Assembly (NCBI GenBank): GCA_963783175.1
Contig: CAWANG010000026.1
Location: 62,001 to 126,000 of the forward strand
Direction: 5' to 3'
Length of the DNA stretch: 64,000 nt
DNA from: Roseiarcus sp963783175
GTDB lineage: Bacteria > Pseudomonadota > Alphaproteobacteria > Rhizobiales > Beijerinckiaceae
The notes under the pieces are model-generated. The model saw nothing but the letters and a program-made list of their open reading frames with translations. It ran no database searches and was not told where the DNA came from. Made by a program: the position numbers and the translations under genes. Below, in pieces: positions 38,050 to 46,492 of the stretch; position 1 is the stretch's first letter; each line of letters begins with the position of its first letter.

Positions 38050-39378
38050 ATGCGGACGTGGATCAAAGACCCGCTGGCGATCTTCGCCGACGGCGCCGAG
38101 CGCGGCGTTGTGGCCGAGGGGACGCGAATCGCCGAGCGGGTCGCGCGCGGCGCGACACCGGAGCGCATCGACGCGACGTTCGACGCCTCGCGCCATGTCG
38201 TGCTGCCGGGGCTCGTCAACACCCACCACCATTTCTACCAGACGCTGACCCGCGCCCATCCTTCGGCGATCAACAAGCCGCTGTTCGCCTGGCTTACCGC
38301 GCTCTATCCGATCTGGGCCCGGCTCAAGCCGCATCAGCTCAGGCTCGCGACGCGGCTGGCGTTGACCGAGCTCATGCTGTCGGGCTGCACGACCGCCGCC
38401 GATCATCACTATCTCTATCCGGCTGGGCTCGAGAACGCGGTCGACATCGAGGTCGAGGAGGCGCGCGCCTTAGGCATGCGCATGACGGTCTCGCGCGGCT
38501 CGATGAACCTGTCGGAAAAGGACGGCGGCCTGCCGCCCGACAGCGTGGTGCAGGACGAAGAGACGATTCTGGCCGACAGCGAACGGGTGCTGAAGCTGTT
38601 CCACGATCCGAAGCCTGGCGCCCAGATTCGCGTCGCGCTCGCGCCCTGTTCGCCGTTCTCGATCTCCAAGGAGCTCATGAGCGCGAGCGCCCGCCTCGCC
38701 GAGCGCTACGAGTGCCAGCTTCACACCCACCTCTGCGAAACCGAGGATGAAGAGCGGTTCTGCCTAAAGACGTATGGCCTGAGGCCGGTCGATCTTCTGG
38801 AGGAAACCGGCTGGATGTCGAGCCGCGCCTGGCTCGCTCACGGCATTCATTTCAATGCGCACGAGATCGTGCGGCTGGGCAAGGCCGGCGTCGGCGTCAG
38901 CCATTGCGCGGCCTCGAACATGGTGCTGGCGTCGGGGATATGTCCGACCTGCGAGCTCGAGGCCGCGGGCTCTGCCGTTGGCCTCGGCGTTGACGGCTCG
39001 GCCTCGAACGATTCCTCTAACATGATGGAAGCCTTGCGCCACGCGCTGATGGTCGGCCGCCTCCGCTATGGCGCCGACAGGGTCACCCATCGCGATGTCC
39101 TGCGCTGGGGAACGCAAGGGTCCGCGCGGTGCCTCGGGCGCTCCGACATCGGCCTGATCGAAGCGGGATACGAAGCGGACCTCGCGCTGTTCAAGCTTGA
39201 CGAGCCCCGCTTCTCGGGCGCGCACGATCCGCTCGCCGCGCTCGTCCTCTGCGGCGCCCACCGCGCCGATCGGGTGATGATCGCAGGCGAATGGCGGGTC
39301 GTCGACGGGCAGCCGGTCGGGCTCGATCTCGAAGGTCTAATTGCCGAGCACAAGCGCGCGGCGCGGGATTTCGCCTGA
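38050..39378 (+). CDS. 8-oxoguanine deaminase (amidohydrolase family)
   Basis: 442 residues. The metal site of the amidohydrolase barrel is seen in LPGLVNTHHHFYQTLTRA (HxH type), QLHTHLCETEDEE, the His in AWLAHGIHF and the Asp in LGVDGSASNDSSNM. The SNDSSNM segment and overall length fit 8-oxoguanine deaminase and related aminohydrolases (hydroxyatrazine type), which turn 8-oxoguanine into uric acid plus ammonia. No other purine catabolic gene is beside it, so the substrate is a family-level call. Confidence 0.82.
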   Translation: MRTWIKDPLAIFADGAERGVVAEGTRIAERVARGATPERIDATFDASRHVVLPGLVNTHHHFYQTLTRAHPSAINKPLFAWLTALYPIWARLKPHQLRLATRLALTELMLSGCTTAADHHYLYPAGLENAVDIEVEEARALGMRMTVSRGSMNLSEKDGGLPPDSVVQDEETILADSERVLKLFHDPKPGAQIRVALAPCSPFSISKELMSASARLAERYECQLHTHLCETEDEERFCLKTYGLRPVDLLEETGWMSSRAWLAHGIHFNAHEIVRLGKAGVGVSHCAASNMVLASGICPTCELEAAGSAVGLGVDGSASNDSSNMMEALRHALMVGRLRYGADRVTHRDVLRWGTQGSARCLGRSDIGLIEAGYEADLALFKLDEPRFSGAHDPLAALVLCGAHRADRVMIAGEWRVVDGQPVGLDLEGLIAEHKRAARDFA

Positions 39379-39404
39379 TGCGAGGAGCCTCGGAAATGAC
39401 TCGA

Positions 39405-39545
39405 TCGAACGAAAACGTCATCGCGAGCGAAGCGAAGCGATGCACGAGGCGAAGGGATGCGGCGGTTCCTCTGGATCGCCGGGTCGCCATAGCCGGTCGA
39501 AAGACGGGCGTCTGGCGACGCCCTATGCTCCTCGGGGTGACGGCG
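39405..39545 (+). repeat. REP-like intergenic repeat, copy B
   Basis: It begins CGTCATCGCGAGCGAAGCGA and continues with GGTCGAAAGACGGGCGTC...GACGCCC, the second half matching copy A at 7975-8040 (15-mer TCGAAAGACGGGCGT). It sits between the deaminase and tauE-like genes; the translated frames here give the familiar meaningless peptide of these repeats. Confidence 0.65.
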
Positions 39546-39550
39546 CCAGA

Positions 39551-40294
39551 ATGACTGCACTCATCGTCCTCTTCATCGCGTCGCTGTGGGCGGGAACGCA
39601 GAATGCGCTCGCCGGCGGCGGCTCGTTCATCACTTTGCCGTCGCTGATGCTGACCGGCATGGACGCGCGCGCGGCCAACATCACCTCAACCGTGGCCCTC
39701 TTTCCGGCCCAGCTGGTGACCGGCTTTACCGGCCGCGCCGACGCCGAGAGCCCGCCAGGCCTGACGATGCGAACGCTCACGCTCATCAGCCTGGTCGGCG
39801 GGGCGATCGGCGCGGTCATCCTGCTCGCGACGCCGCCCTCAGTGTTCGCTCGCCTCGTGCCGTGGTTGGTGCTGTTCGCAACCGCGCTCTTCGCCTGGGG
39901 AAGTTTCTTTGGCCGGTCCGTGGACGAGGTCGAGGGACGGCTGCAGCCCTGGGGGATGGGGCTCATCCAGTTCTTCATCGCCGTCTATGGCGGCTATTTC
40001 GGCGGCGGCATCGGCTTCATGATGATGGCCGCGCTGACCATGACGGGCATTGCGGTGCGCAACGCCGGGGCGGCCAAGAACATCCTCGCCGGAATGGCGA
40101 ACGCGTCCGCGGTCCTAATCTTTGTCTTTTCCAGGGACGTCCATTGGGCGCCGGCGCTGGTCACCGCGGCCGGCGCGTCGTTCGGCGGCTGGGCCGGCGC
40201 GCTGATGCTCAAAAGCGTCAACGAGAAGCTGTTGAAATTAGGCGTCGTCGCCATCGGCGTGGCGCTGACGATCGGGCTGTTCTGGAAGGCGTGA
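39551..40294 (+). CDS. TauE/SafE family sulfite exporter-like membrane protein
   Basis: 247 residues, about eight membrane segments in two similar halves. The first half carries GTQNALAGGGSFITLPSLML and the second GGYFGGGIGFMMMAALTM, the paired motifs of the TauE/SafE family. Start at the ATG 39551; upstream open frame is repeat DNA. These proteins export sulfite, sulfoacetate or other organic anions; the substrate cannot be told. Next gene is a LysE exporter 39 bases downstream. Confidence 0.88.
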   Translation: MTALIVLFIASLWAGTQNALAGGGSFITLPSLMLTGMDARAANITSTVALFPAQLVTGFTGRADAESPPGLTMRTLTLISLVGGAIGAVILLATPPSVFARLVPWLVLFATALFAWGSFFGRSVDEVEGRLQPWGMGLIQFFIAVYGGYFGGGIGFMMMAALTMTGIAVRNAGAAKNILAGMANASAVLIFVFSRDVHWAPALVTAAGASFGGWAGALMLKSVNEKLLKLGVVAIGVALTIGLFWKA

Positions 40295-40333
40295 TAGCGG
40301 TAAAGCGTCCATGCGAGCGCGGAGCGAAGAGAT

Positions 40334-40948
40334 ATGAATATCGAGCTGTTCACGGCCTTCCTGCTGATCACGATCGTTCTCATCATCGCGCCCGGGCCGA
40401 TCGTGACCCTCATCATATCGACCGGCGTCCTCCAGGGTCCTCGCGCCGCACTGATCACCGCCGCAGGCACGACGGTCGGCAACGCCCTGCTGCTGGCTGC
40501 GATCGCCTCCGCGCTCGGCTGGGTGCATGCGCACGCCGACCTCCTGTTTGAGGCCTTGCGCTGGACCGGCGCCGCCTATCTCATATGGCTCGGCGTGCAG
40601 GCGTGGCGCCACGCGGGCGACGACGAGGCAAGGCTGATGGAGACCGGGCGCGCGAGGTTCGTGCGCGGAGTCCTGGTCGCGCTATCCAATCCGAAGACGA
40701 TCGTCTTTTTCACCGCCTTCCTGCCGCAGTTTCTCGATCCCAAGCTGCCGGCGGCGCCGCAGCTCGCGGTGATGTGCGCCGTAACGGTCATGCTCGCCGG
40801 TGTCTCCGATTGCGCCTGGGCGGTCGCGGCGGGCGCAGGCCGCGCATGGTTCATGAAGCCCAAGCGGGCGAAGCTGCTCGGCCGGCTATCCGGAACTGTC
40901 CTCATCGGCGGAGGCTTGTGGCTTTCGCTGGCGAGGCGATCGAGCTGA
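40334..40948 (+). CDS. LysE/RhtB family translocator
   Basis: 204 residues with five to six membrane segments. N-terminal MNIELFTAFLLITIVLIIAP with the PGP motif (IAPGPIVTLIISTG) and the conserved LVALSNPKTIVFFTAFLPQF are diagnostic for the RhtB group, which exports amino acids or other small metabolites. Confidence 0.92.
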   Translation: MNIELFTAFLLITIVLIIAPGPIVTLIISTGVLQGPRAALITAAGTTVGNALLLAAIASALGWVHAHADLLFEALRWTGAAYLIWLGVQAWRHAGDDEARLMETGRARFVRGVLVALSNPKTIVFFTAFLPQFLDPKLPAAPQLAVMCAVTVMLAGVSDCAWAVAAGAGRAWFMKPKRAKLLGRLSGTVLIGGGLWLSLARRSS

Positions 40949-40988
40949 CGGGCTCGCGCCCTGCGGCGCATGCGGCGGAGGCTCGGCG

Positions 40989-41735
40989 ATGGCGAACCTG
41001 ACGACGATCGTGTCGGTCGCCGGGGCGTCGTTCGCCGCCTCTTTCGTCGAAGCGGTCGAGGCGCTCACGATCGTGCTCGCCGTCGGGCTGGCCCGCGGCT
41101 GGCGGCCGGCGCTGACCGGCGCCGCGGCCGCCCTTGCCGCGCTGGCGCTGATTGTCGCCGCCCTTGGCCCGCTCATTGGCGCCATTCCGATCCGGGCCTT
41201 GCAAGGCGTTGTCGGCGTGCTCTTGCTCATGTTCGGACTACGCTGGCTCCGCAAGGCGATCCTGCGCGCCATTGGCGTCGTCGCCCTGCACGACGAGAAC
41301 GCCGCCTTTGAGCGCGAGAGGCGCGAACTGAGCGAAGCCGAACGCCGACATGCGCAGGGACTGGACTGGATCGCCGGCGTGACCGCTTTCAAGGCCGTGC
41401 TGCTCGAGGGGATCGAGGTCGTGTTCATCGTCATTGCTGTCGGCGCGGGGCGCGGCCTTCTTGGACTGGCGAGCGCCGGCGCCCTGGCGGCGTGTTTGGT
41501 GGTGACGGCGATCGGCGCGGCGATCCATCGGCCGCTGGCCCGTGTGCCGGAGAACGCGCTCAAGTTTGTGGTCGGCGTGATGCTTTCGGCCTTCGGCCTG
41601 TTCTGGACTGGCGAGAGCCTCGGCGTCGAATGGCCGGGCGGCGACGTGGCGATCCTCGCTTTCGCCGCACTTTTCCTAGGCATCGGCGCGGCGCTGATCG
41701 CGCTTCTGAAGCCGCAATTGGCGGAACTCGCGTGA
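40989..41735 (+). CDS. COG4280/FTR1-like membrane protein
   Basis: 248 residues with about seven membrane segments in two halves, each with a Glu-rich helix: SFVEAVEALTIVLAVGLARG and AVLLEGIEVVFIVIAVGAG. The paired ExxE motifs and the LLLMFGLRWLRKAILR loop resemble the iron permease FTR1 family at a distance; COG4280 is the closest group I can name. It could move a metal cation. It is overlapped by the next small gene, so they probably function together. Confidence 0.7.
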   Translation: MANLTTIVSVAGASFAASFVEAVEALTIVLAVGLARGWRPALTGAAAALAALALIVAALGPLIGAIPIRALQGVVGVLLLMFGLRWLRKAILRAIGVVALHDENAAFERERRELSEAERRHAQGLDWIAGVTAFKAVLLEGIEVVFIVIAVGAGRGLLGLASAGALAACLVVTAIGAAIHRPLARVPENALKFVVGVMLSAFGLFWTGESLGVEWPGGDVAILAFAALFLGIGAALIALLKPQLAELA

Positions 41736-41956
41736 ACGGCGCAATCGTTACGCAACTGATCGGATTGTTCGTCGACGACGAGTTTCTGGCGGCCGCCGTC
41801 CTCGTTGCGGTCGGCGCTGCGAGCGCGCTGACGCTTACCGCCGCCACGCCCCTCTGGGTCGCCGGCCTCATGCTGACGCTGGTCCTTCCTGCCGCGCTCG
41901 CCGCTAGCGTCATTCGCGGCGCGCGGCGGGCGCGTCGAGATGAGCGCAGCGGATAG
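41732..41956 (+). CDS. Small membrane protein coupled to the COG4280-like gene
   Basis: 74 residues starting with GTG at 41732, which overlaps the preceding stop as GTGA. The protein has two predicted membrane segments (EFLAAAVLVAVGAASALTL and WVAGLMLTLVLPAALAASVI) and ends in a basic tail RGARRARRDERSG. A longer frame exists upstream but runs inside the preceding gene. Not recognised; its coupling suggests a subunit or regulator of the membrane protein. Confidence 0.6.
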   Translation: MNGAIVTQLIGLFVDDEFLAAAVLVAVGAASALTLTAATPLWVAGLMLTLVLPAALAASVIRGARRARRDERSG

Positions 41957-41991
41957 TCGCGAGGCTGCGGGAGGCGAGCACGGAGGAACGC

Positions 41992-42768
41992 ATGGCCCGA
42001 CGCATCATCGACATTTCCGCGCCGCTGCAAAACGATGTCCCTGCCGACCCGCCGGGGCTAGGTCCCACGATCGAGTACATCGATCACCAGCAGAGCTTGC
42101 CGCAAATCCTGCCGTTCTTTCCCGGGCTGAGGAAGGAGGATCTGCCCGACGGGCAGGGGTGGGCGGTCGAGCGTGTGCAGCTCTCAACTCACAACGGCAC
42201 ACATCTCGACGCGCCCTGGCACTATCATCCGACCATGAACGAGGGGAAACGCGCCTGGACGATCGACGACGTGCCGCTCGAATGGTGCTTTCAGAGCGGG
42301 GTGAAGCTCGACTTCCGCCATTTCGCCGACGGCTATGTCGCCACCGCCGCCGACGTTGACGCCGAGCTCCGGCGCATCGGCCACGCGCTGAAACCGCTCG
42401 ACATCGTCCTCGTCAACACCGGAGCTGGCGCGAAATACGGACGCAGGGACTATGTCGCCTCGGGGTGCGGCATGGGCGCCGAGGCGACACTTCACCTATT
42501 GAAACAGGGCGTGCGAGTAACCGGAACCGACGGCTGGAGCTGGGATGCGCCGTTCGTCCACACCGCCAGGCGCTTCGCCGAGACCCACGATCCGTCGATC
42601 ATCTGGGAGGGTCACAAAGCGGGCCGCCATATCGGCTATTGCCACATCGAGAAACTGCACAACCTCGAAGCGCTGCCGCCGACCGGCTTCACTGTCGTCT
42701 GCTTTCCGGTCAAGATCGAGCGCGCCTCCGCCGGCTGGACGCGCGCGGTCGCGATCATGGAAGCGTGA
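41992..42768 (+). CDS. Cyclase family protein (kynurenine formamidase-like metal hydrolase)
   Basis: 258 residues with the metal motif STHNGTHLDAPWHYHP, which matches the HxGTHxDxPxH signature of the family, plus IEKLHNLEALPPTGFTVVCF near the end. Members include arylformamidase and isatin hydrolase. It lies 35 bases after the small membrane gene and 79 bases before cytochrome b561. The substrate is unknown. Confidence 0.88.
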   Translation: MARRIIDISAPLQNDVPADPPGLGPTIEYIDHQQSLPQILPFFPGLRKEDLPDGQGWAVERVQLSTHNGTHLDAPWHYHPTMNEGKRAWTIDDVPLEWCFQSGVKLDFRHFADGYVATAADVDAELRRIGHALKPLDIVLVNTGAGAKYGRRDYVASGCGMGAEATLHLLKQGVRVTGTDGWSWDAPFVHTARRFAETHDPSIIWEGHKAGRHIGYCHIEKLHNLEALPPTGFTVVCFPVKIERASAGWTRAVAIMEA

Positions 42769-42847
42769 ACGATCCGTAAGATCTCGGCCTTGAGATTGAC
42801 GCTTTCCGGAGGCAAATGGGCGAAGTCTTCTCGCCGGGTTCCAGTTC

Positions 42848-43429
42848 ATGAAAGCGTTTCCGCCGCCGCGCGCGATCGGGGTGTACGATCCCGGGCTGCG
42901 CGCGATTCATTGGCTGATGGCAGCGCTCATTTTTATCGCCCTTCCGCTCGGCGTGTGGGCATCGCTTCTTCCACGCGGCGCGTTTCGTTCGGAAGTCCTG
43001 TTCTTCCACAAGTCCATCGGCGTGACTGTCTTTGGGCTGGTCGTGCTCCGCATCATTTGGCGCCTCGTCGCTGGCGCGCCGGATTACGCCGAACCACTCG
43101 GCAGGGCCATCCACGCGGCGTCTCGCGCGGGACACCTCGCGCTTTATGCGCTGATGATCGCGATGCCGGTAAGCGGCTATCTGACGTCGACGGCCAGCGG
43201 CTCCCCGCTTCCTTGGTTCGGGCTGTTCACCCTGCCGAGACTCGTGGGCAAGGACAAGTCTCTCGCCGAGGCGACAAGCTGGGCGCACTACGTGTTAGCG
43301 TGGACAATCGCGTTCGTGCTGGCCGCGCATCTCGGCGCCGTGGTCTGGCATGCGGCGATCAAGCGCGACACGATATTAACGCGCATGTGGCCGGGGTATC
43401 GGCCGGCCGCGCCGATCGCGAAATCCTGA
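42848..43429 (+). CDS. Cytochrome b561 family protein
   Basis: 193 residues, four membrane helices. Haem-ligand histidines are in LRAIHWLMAALIF, LFFHKSIGVTVFGLV, RAGHLALYALMIAMP and VLAAHLGAVVWHA. It is a di-haem inner-membrane electron carrier that links quinol to periplasmic or small redox partners. The CybB-like architecture is complete. Confidence 0.9.
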   Translation: MKAFPPPRAIGVYDPGLRAIHWLMAALIFIALPLGVWASLLPRGAFRSEVLFFHKSIGVTVFGLVVLRIIWRLVAGAPDYAEPLGRAIHAASRAGHLALYALMIAMPVSGYLTSTASGSPLPWFGLFTLPRLVGKDKSLAEATSWAHYVLAWTIAFVLAAHLGAVVWHAAIKRDTILTRMWPGYRPAAPIAKS

Positions 43430-43440
43430 CCCTTTAGCGT

Positions 43441-43626
43441 TCAGGACCCGGTCACTGAGTGCGCCGCTCTGACCGGCCAAGCGAGCGCGTCGGGCAACGC
43501 TTGGGCGACGCTCTGGGCGAGCGCTGAGGCGGGCTCCGCGCTCCAGGTCGAGCGAACGACCGGCGACAGAACGACGCCGACGCCAACCAGATAGACAATG
43601 ATGATCAAGGCGAGCACAAGGCGCAT
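43441..43626 (-). CDS. Small single-span membrane protein, function unknown
   Basis: 61 residues from the ATG at 43626; the frame extends 49 codons upstream without protein-like composition. One membrane helix (LVLALIIIVYLVGVGVVL) followed by a short soluble tail with WSAEPASALAQSVAQALPDA. Similar short proteins are common in Hyphomicrobiales from memory; no function known to me. Confidence 0.55.
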   Translation of the reverse strand: MRLVLALIIIVYLVGVGVVLSPVVRSTWSAEPASALAQSVAQALPDALAWPVRAAHSVTGS

Positions 43627-43818
43627 TTTTGTGTGTCCGAGCGTCGTTCGAGCCGACGGCAGCAAAACTCTCGAGCCGCCCCAGATGTTCCCTCCGCCGC
43701 GTGGTTGCGAAATTTGACTTAGGCCGTGCGGCTCTCGACCTTCGTGACTCGGAGGGGCTGCCTGCGGAACCATTCCTTCGACCAGGCGTTCTTCGCCCTC
43801 TCAAATGAGGAGGAATTC

Positions 43819-44129
43819 ATGCGTCGCACAATCATAGGACTTTCAATTCTGGCGATCGCCGCTCTGCCGACCGTCGCCCTCGCCGATGGCGACGGCGCCG
43901 TAACCGGCGCGGCTGGCGGCGCTGTGGCGGGCGCGGTGGTGGGCGGCCCGGTCGGCGCGGCGGTCGGCGGCGTCGCCGGCGGCGTGATTGGGGGCGCAGC
44001 CTCTGGACCGGGCCGGGGCCGGTCGTCGTCGCGCCTGGGCCTGCCCCGTGCAACACGCGAACGACGACCACGCAGGATAACAATACGGGCGCCAGCGTTA
44101 CCCGGCAGACGACGGATTGCGCCAATTAA
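43819..44129 (+). pseudogene. Small secreted glycine-zipper protein, one frameshift
   Basis: The ATG at 43819 has a perfect AGGAGG at 43808-43813. A signal peptide (MRRTIIGLSILAIAALPTVALA) leads into a glycine-zipper segment (AGGAVAGAVVGGPVGAAVGG). At about 44012-44016 the sequence GGGCCGGGG seems to miss one C; adding it gives PGPVVVAPGPAPCNTRTTTT and an end ...DCAN with stop at 44127. Without correction the frame continues to 44145 as an arginine-rich tail. The protein would be periplasmic or outer-membrane associated. About 103 residues. Confidence 0.6.
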
Positions 44130-44262
44130 GCCCTGCGCGGGTTGACGCAGCCAGACACGCCTGAACTCGGCCGGTCTTCGCACCGGCCGAGCATTTGTGC
44201 TAGATTGGGGTTCGGCCATCCCCTTCCGGCCGAGCTTGGGAGTTTCGTCATGGGCGCAAGGT

Positions 44263-45081
44263 ATGAGCGCCCGGATCGTCGGCCTTTCCGGCGCTGACCC
44301 TTTATTCGCGCGCATTCGGCAGGAAGCCGAAGAAGCGGCGCGCCGCGAGCCGGAGCTGGCGCTGTTTCTCGCCGTGAATGTTCTCAACCATGACACGCTC
44401 GAGGGGGCGGTGTCGCACCGCGTCGCCTCTCGGCTCGACCATCGCGACCTTCCCGCCGCGCTGATCCGGCAGACCTTCGCCGAGGCGATCGCGCGCGACC
44501 CCTCGATCGGCGAGGCGTTCCGCGCTGACATCATCGCGGTCGCCGACCGCGACCCCGCATGCCTCAGGATGATGGAGCCGCTCCTCTATTTCAAAGGCTT
44601 CCAGGCCCTTCAGGCCTATCGCCTATCCCATTGGCTGTTGAAAGCGGGCAGGCGCGATTTCGCGCTAAGCCTGCAGAGCCTCGTCTCGGCGGCGTTCGGC
44701 GTCGACATCAACCCGGCCGCGCGCATCGGCAAGGGCATATTCCTTGATCACGCGACCAGTCTCGTGGTCGGCGAGACGACGGTGATCGAAGACAACGTCT
44801 CGATCCTCCAGGGCGTGACGCTCGGCGGCACCGGCAAGGAGACTGGCGACCGGCATCCCAAGATCCGCCATGGCGTGCTCATCGGCGCGGGAGCGAAAAT
44901 CCTCGGCAACATCGAGATCGGTTATTGCGCGCGGGTGGCGGCGGGGTCGGTGGTGCTTGCGGCGGTGCCGCACAACAAGACGGTCGCCGGGGTCCCTGCG
45001 CGCATCGTGGGCGAAGCGGGCTGCGCCGAGCCGGCGCGCGACATGAACCAGATCCTCGCCGAGAAGGCGCTCGAAGCGTAG
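44263..45081 (+). CDS. cysE: Serine O-acetyltransferase
   Basis: 272 residues from the ATG at 44263. An N-terminal helical domain (DPLFARIRQEAEEAARREPE) is followed by a left-handed beta helix of hexapeptide repeats with the active-site His region GIFLDHATSLVVGETTVIED and GGTGKETGDRHPKI. It acetylates L-serine to O-acetylserine for cysteine synthesis. It stands alone. An upstream ATG at 44250 is out of frame. Confidence 0.95.
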   Translation: MSARIVGLSGADPLFARIRQEAEEAARREPELALFLAVNVLNHDTLEGAVSHRVASRLDHRDLPAALIRQTFAEAIARDPSIGEAFRADIIAVADRDPACLRMMEPLLYFKGFQALQAYRLSHWLLKAGRRDFALSLQSLVSAAFGVDINPAARIGKGIFLDHATSLVVGETTVIEDNVSILQGVTLGGTGKETGDRHPKIRHGVLIGAGAKILGNIEIGYCARVAAGSVVLAAVPHNKTVAGVPARIVGEAGCAEPARDMNQILAEKALEA

Positions 45082-45096
45082 AGGGCGGCGCCCTTG

Positions 45097-45122
45097 CCCT
45101 CTCGCCGCAAGCGGGGAGAGGG
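45097..45122. terminator. Strong hairpin after cysE, possible terminator or intergenic repeat
   Basis: CCCTCTCGCCGC, AA, GCGGGGAGAGGG pairs over twelve bases with one mismatch, 15 bases after the cysE stop. There is no U run; similar dyads occur near 7940 and 25160, so it may be a dispersed repeat. Confidence 0.45.
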
Positions 45123-45261
45123 CGCGGAGTGTCCCCGCGCGCAAAGGGCGAGCGCCCGGTTTCATGTTGAAATCGGAAATCGCGGTGCCTTCGAAGTCTT
45201 GCAACGCGGCGCCCCTTCGTGGCAGAGCCTCGGCGCGCGGCTCTTGAGCCGGGGAGAGATC

Positions 45262-45660
45262 ATGGACAAAGCCGAGATCGTCAAACTGAGGGAGTTCCTG
45301 CGCCGTTCGTTTGGCGCCCCGACGCTTCAGGTCGCGCCGAATTCAAAGTCCGCCGAAGCGGCGGACGTGTCGCTCGGCGAACGCAAGCTCGGCACGATCA
45401 CGGTCGACGACGAGGACGGCGACCGCTCGTTCGCGTTCGCGATGAAAGTGCCGGTCGGCCGTCCGGTGCTGCAGGATTATCTTCGCCGCCTGTTCGAGAA
45501 CGACAAGCTGGCCGTCGCCGGACGGCTTAAGAAAACCGACTCGGTCGAGCTCAACAATGGCCCCGACTTTCTCGGCGTTATCTCCGCCGATGATCCCGAA
45601 GGCTCGACCTATACCCTGCAAATGGCGATCCTGGACGTCGATCTCGACGACCAGGAATAG
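45262..45660 (+). CDS. DUF3126 family protein with duplicated domain
   Basis: 132 residues from the ATG at 45262 with GGGGAGAG upstream. The usual DUF3126 protein is about 70 residues; here the unit appears twice: KLREFLRRSFGAPTLQV...LGTITVDDEDGDRSFAFAMK and LQDYLRRLFENDKLAVAGRL...DFLGVISADDPEGSTYTLQM. The second ends with AILDVDLDD, like the normal C-terminus. The function of the family is unknown. Confidence 0.75.
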   Translation: MDKAEIVKLREFLRRSFGAPTLQVAPNSKSAEAADVSLGERKLGTITVDDEDGDRSFAFAMKVPVGRPVLQDYLRRLFENDKLAVAGRLKKTDSVELNNGPDFLGVISADDPEGSTYTLQMAILDVDLDDQE

Positions 45661-45739
45661 GCGATGCCGCTCTATCCGCTCGACGGCCGCCCGCGGAAGG
45701 GCGGTTCTGGATCGCTCCCGGCGACCGTGTGGCTTGATG

Positions 45740-46351
45740 TCAGAGCGTTGTGTCTTCGCTGAAATCGTCGGCGGGAAACGGCCGCATGAACTCGACCGCA
45801 ATCCCGAGTTCAAGGTGACGCACGACCTGGGCCGGCGTCGAGCCGACGACGACGCGCGCGCCGAGCGGCGGCTGGAAATCGACTTTGAGCGCCGCCCCCG
45901 AGATCGAGATGTCGATGAGGCTCCCGGCGAATTCGCGTCCGTTGGCGAGCCTGAGCATCGTGTATCGGTCGCGCGGCGCAATGCGTTCATGGCGCCGATC
46001 TTCGGGCAGCCCGAGCGACTGGCGGTTGGCGAGCCACGTCAGCTGGTCGGCGAGCTTCTCGCGCTTGGCTATAGGCAAAGTCATCTGGACCGCGAACCCG
46101 CCTGGGAACCTGCGTGCGACCGTGCCTTCGATCCGTCCGATCTGGTTGAGATAGGCGACGATGCGCTCGCCGGGCTGCACCCCGGCGTCCGAGGAGAACG
46201 CGATGCCGCCGGGGGAGGCGTCGATCGATTCGCAGTCGAATTCCAGGCGATCGGAGCGCATGAACCGCCCGGCCAGGCGCACCTTGACGCGCTGGTGGCG
46301 CCGCCGCTCGAGCGGCGCCGGGTCCGCGATGCTCCATGCCAAAGCGCCCAT
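45740..46351 (-). CDS. PilZ domain protein with two PilZ repeats
   Basis: 203 residues. Each half begins with a basic RxxxR segment (ERRRHQRVKVRLAGRFM and DRRHERIAPRDRYTML) followed by the PilZ core (DCESIDASPGGIAF and AGSLIDISISGAALKV). RxxxR and D/NxSxxG bind cyclic di-GMP. The second half keeps DxSxxG as DISISG. It probably reads cyclic di-GMP levels; no partner is encoded alongside. Confidence 0.85.
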   Translation of the reverse strand: MGALAWSIADPAPLERRRHQRVKVRLAGRFMRSDRLEFDCESIDASPGGIAFSSDAGVQPGERIVAYLNQIGRIEGTVARRFPGGFAVQMTLPIAKREKLADQLTWLANRQSLGLPEDRRHERIAPRDRYTMLRLANGREFAGSLIDISISGAALKVDFQPPLGARVVVGSTPAQVVRHLELGIAVEFMRPFPADDFSEDTTL

Positions 46352-46441
46352 GGCGGCGTGCTCCTCGGATTCTCGAAGCCGGCCGCACTCGGTCGTTGAC
46401 GCGATCGATGGTTCCCGATCAAGCCGGCGCCAGCGTCCTAA

Positions 46442-46463
46442 CCTTAACCGGTAGGGATTAAGG
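46442..46463. promoter_or_regulatory. Inverted repeat upstream of the PilZ gene
   Basis: CCTTAA, ten bases, TTAAGG is a perfect 6+6 dyad centred about 100 bases before the PilZ start. The TTAACC half resembles CtrA-type half sites, but the spacing is 10 rather than 7 bases. Operator role is a guess. Confidence 0.3.
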
Positions 46464-46492
46464 CGCTGTTACGCGCCGCACGCTCCGCAGCG

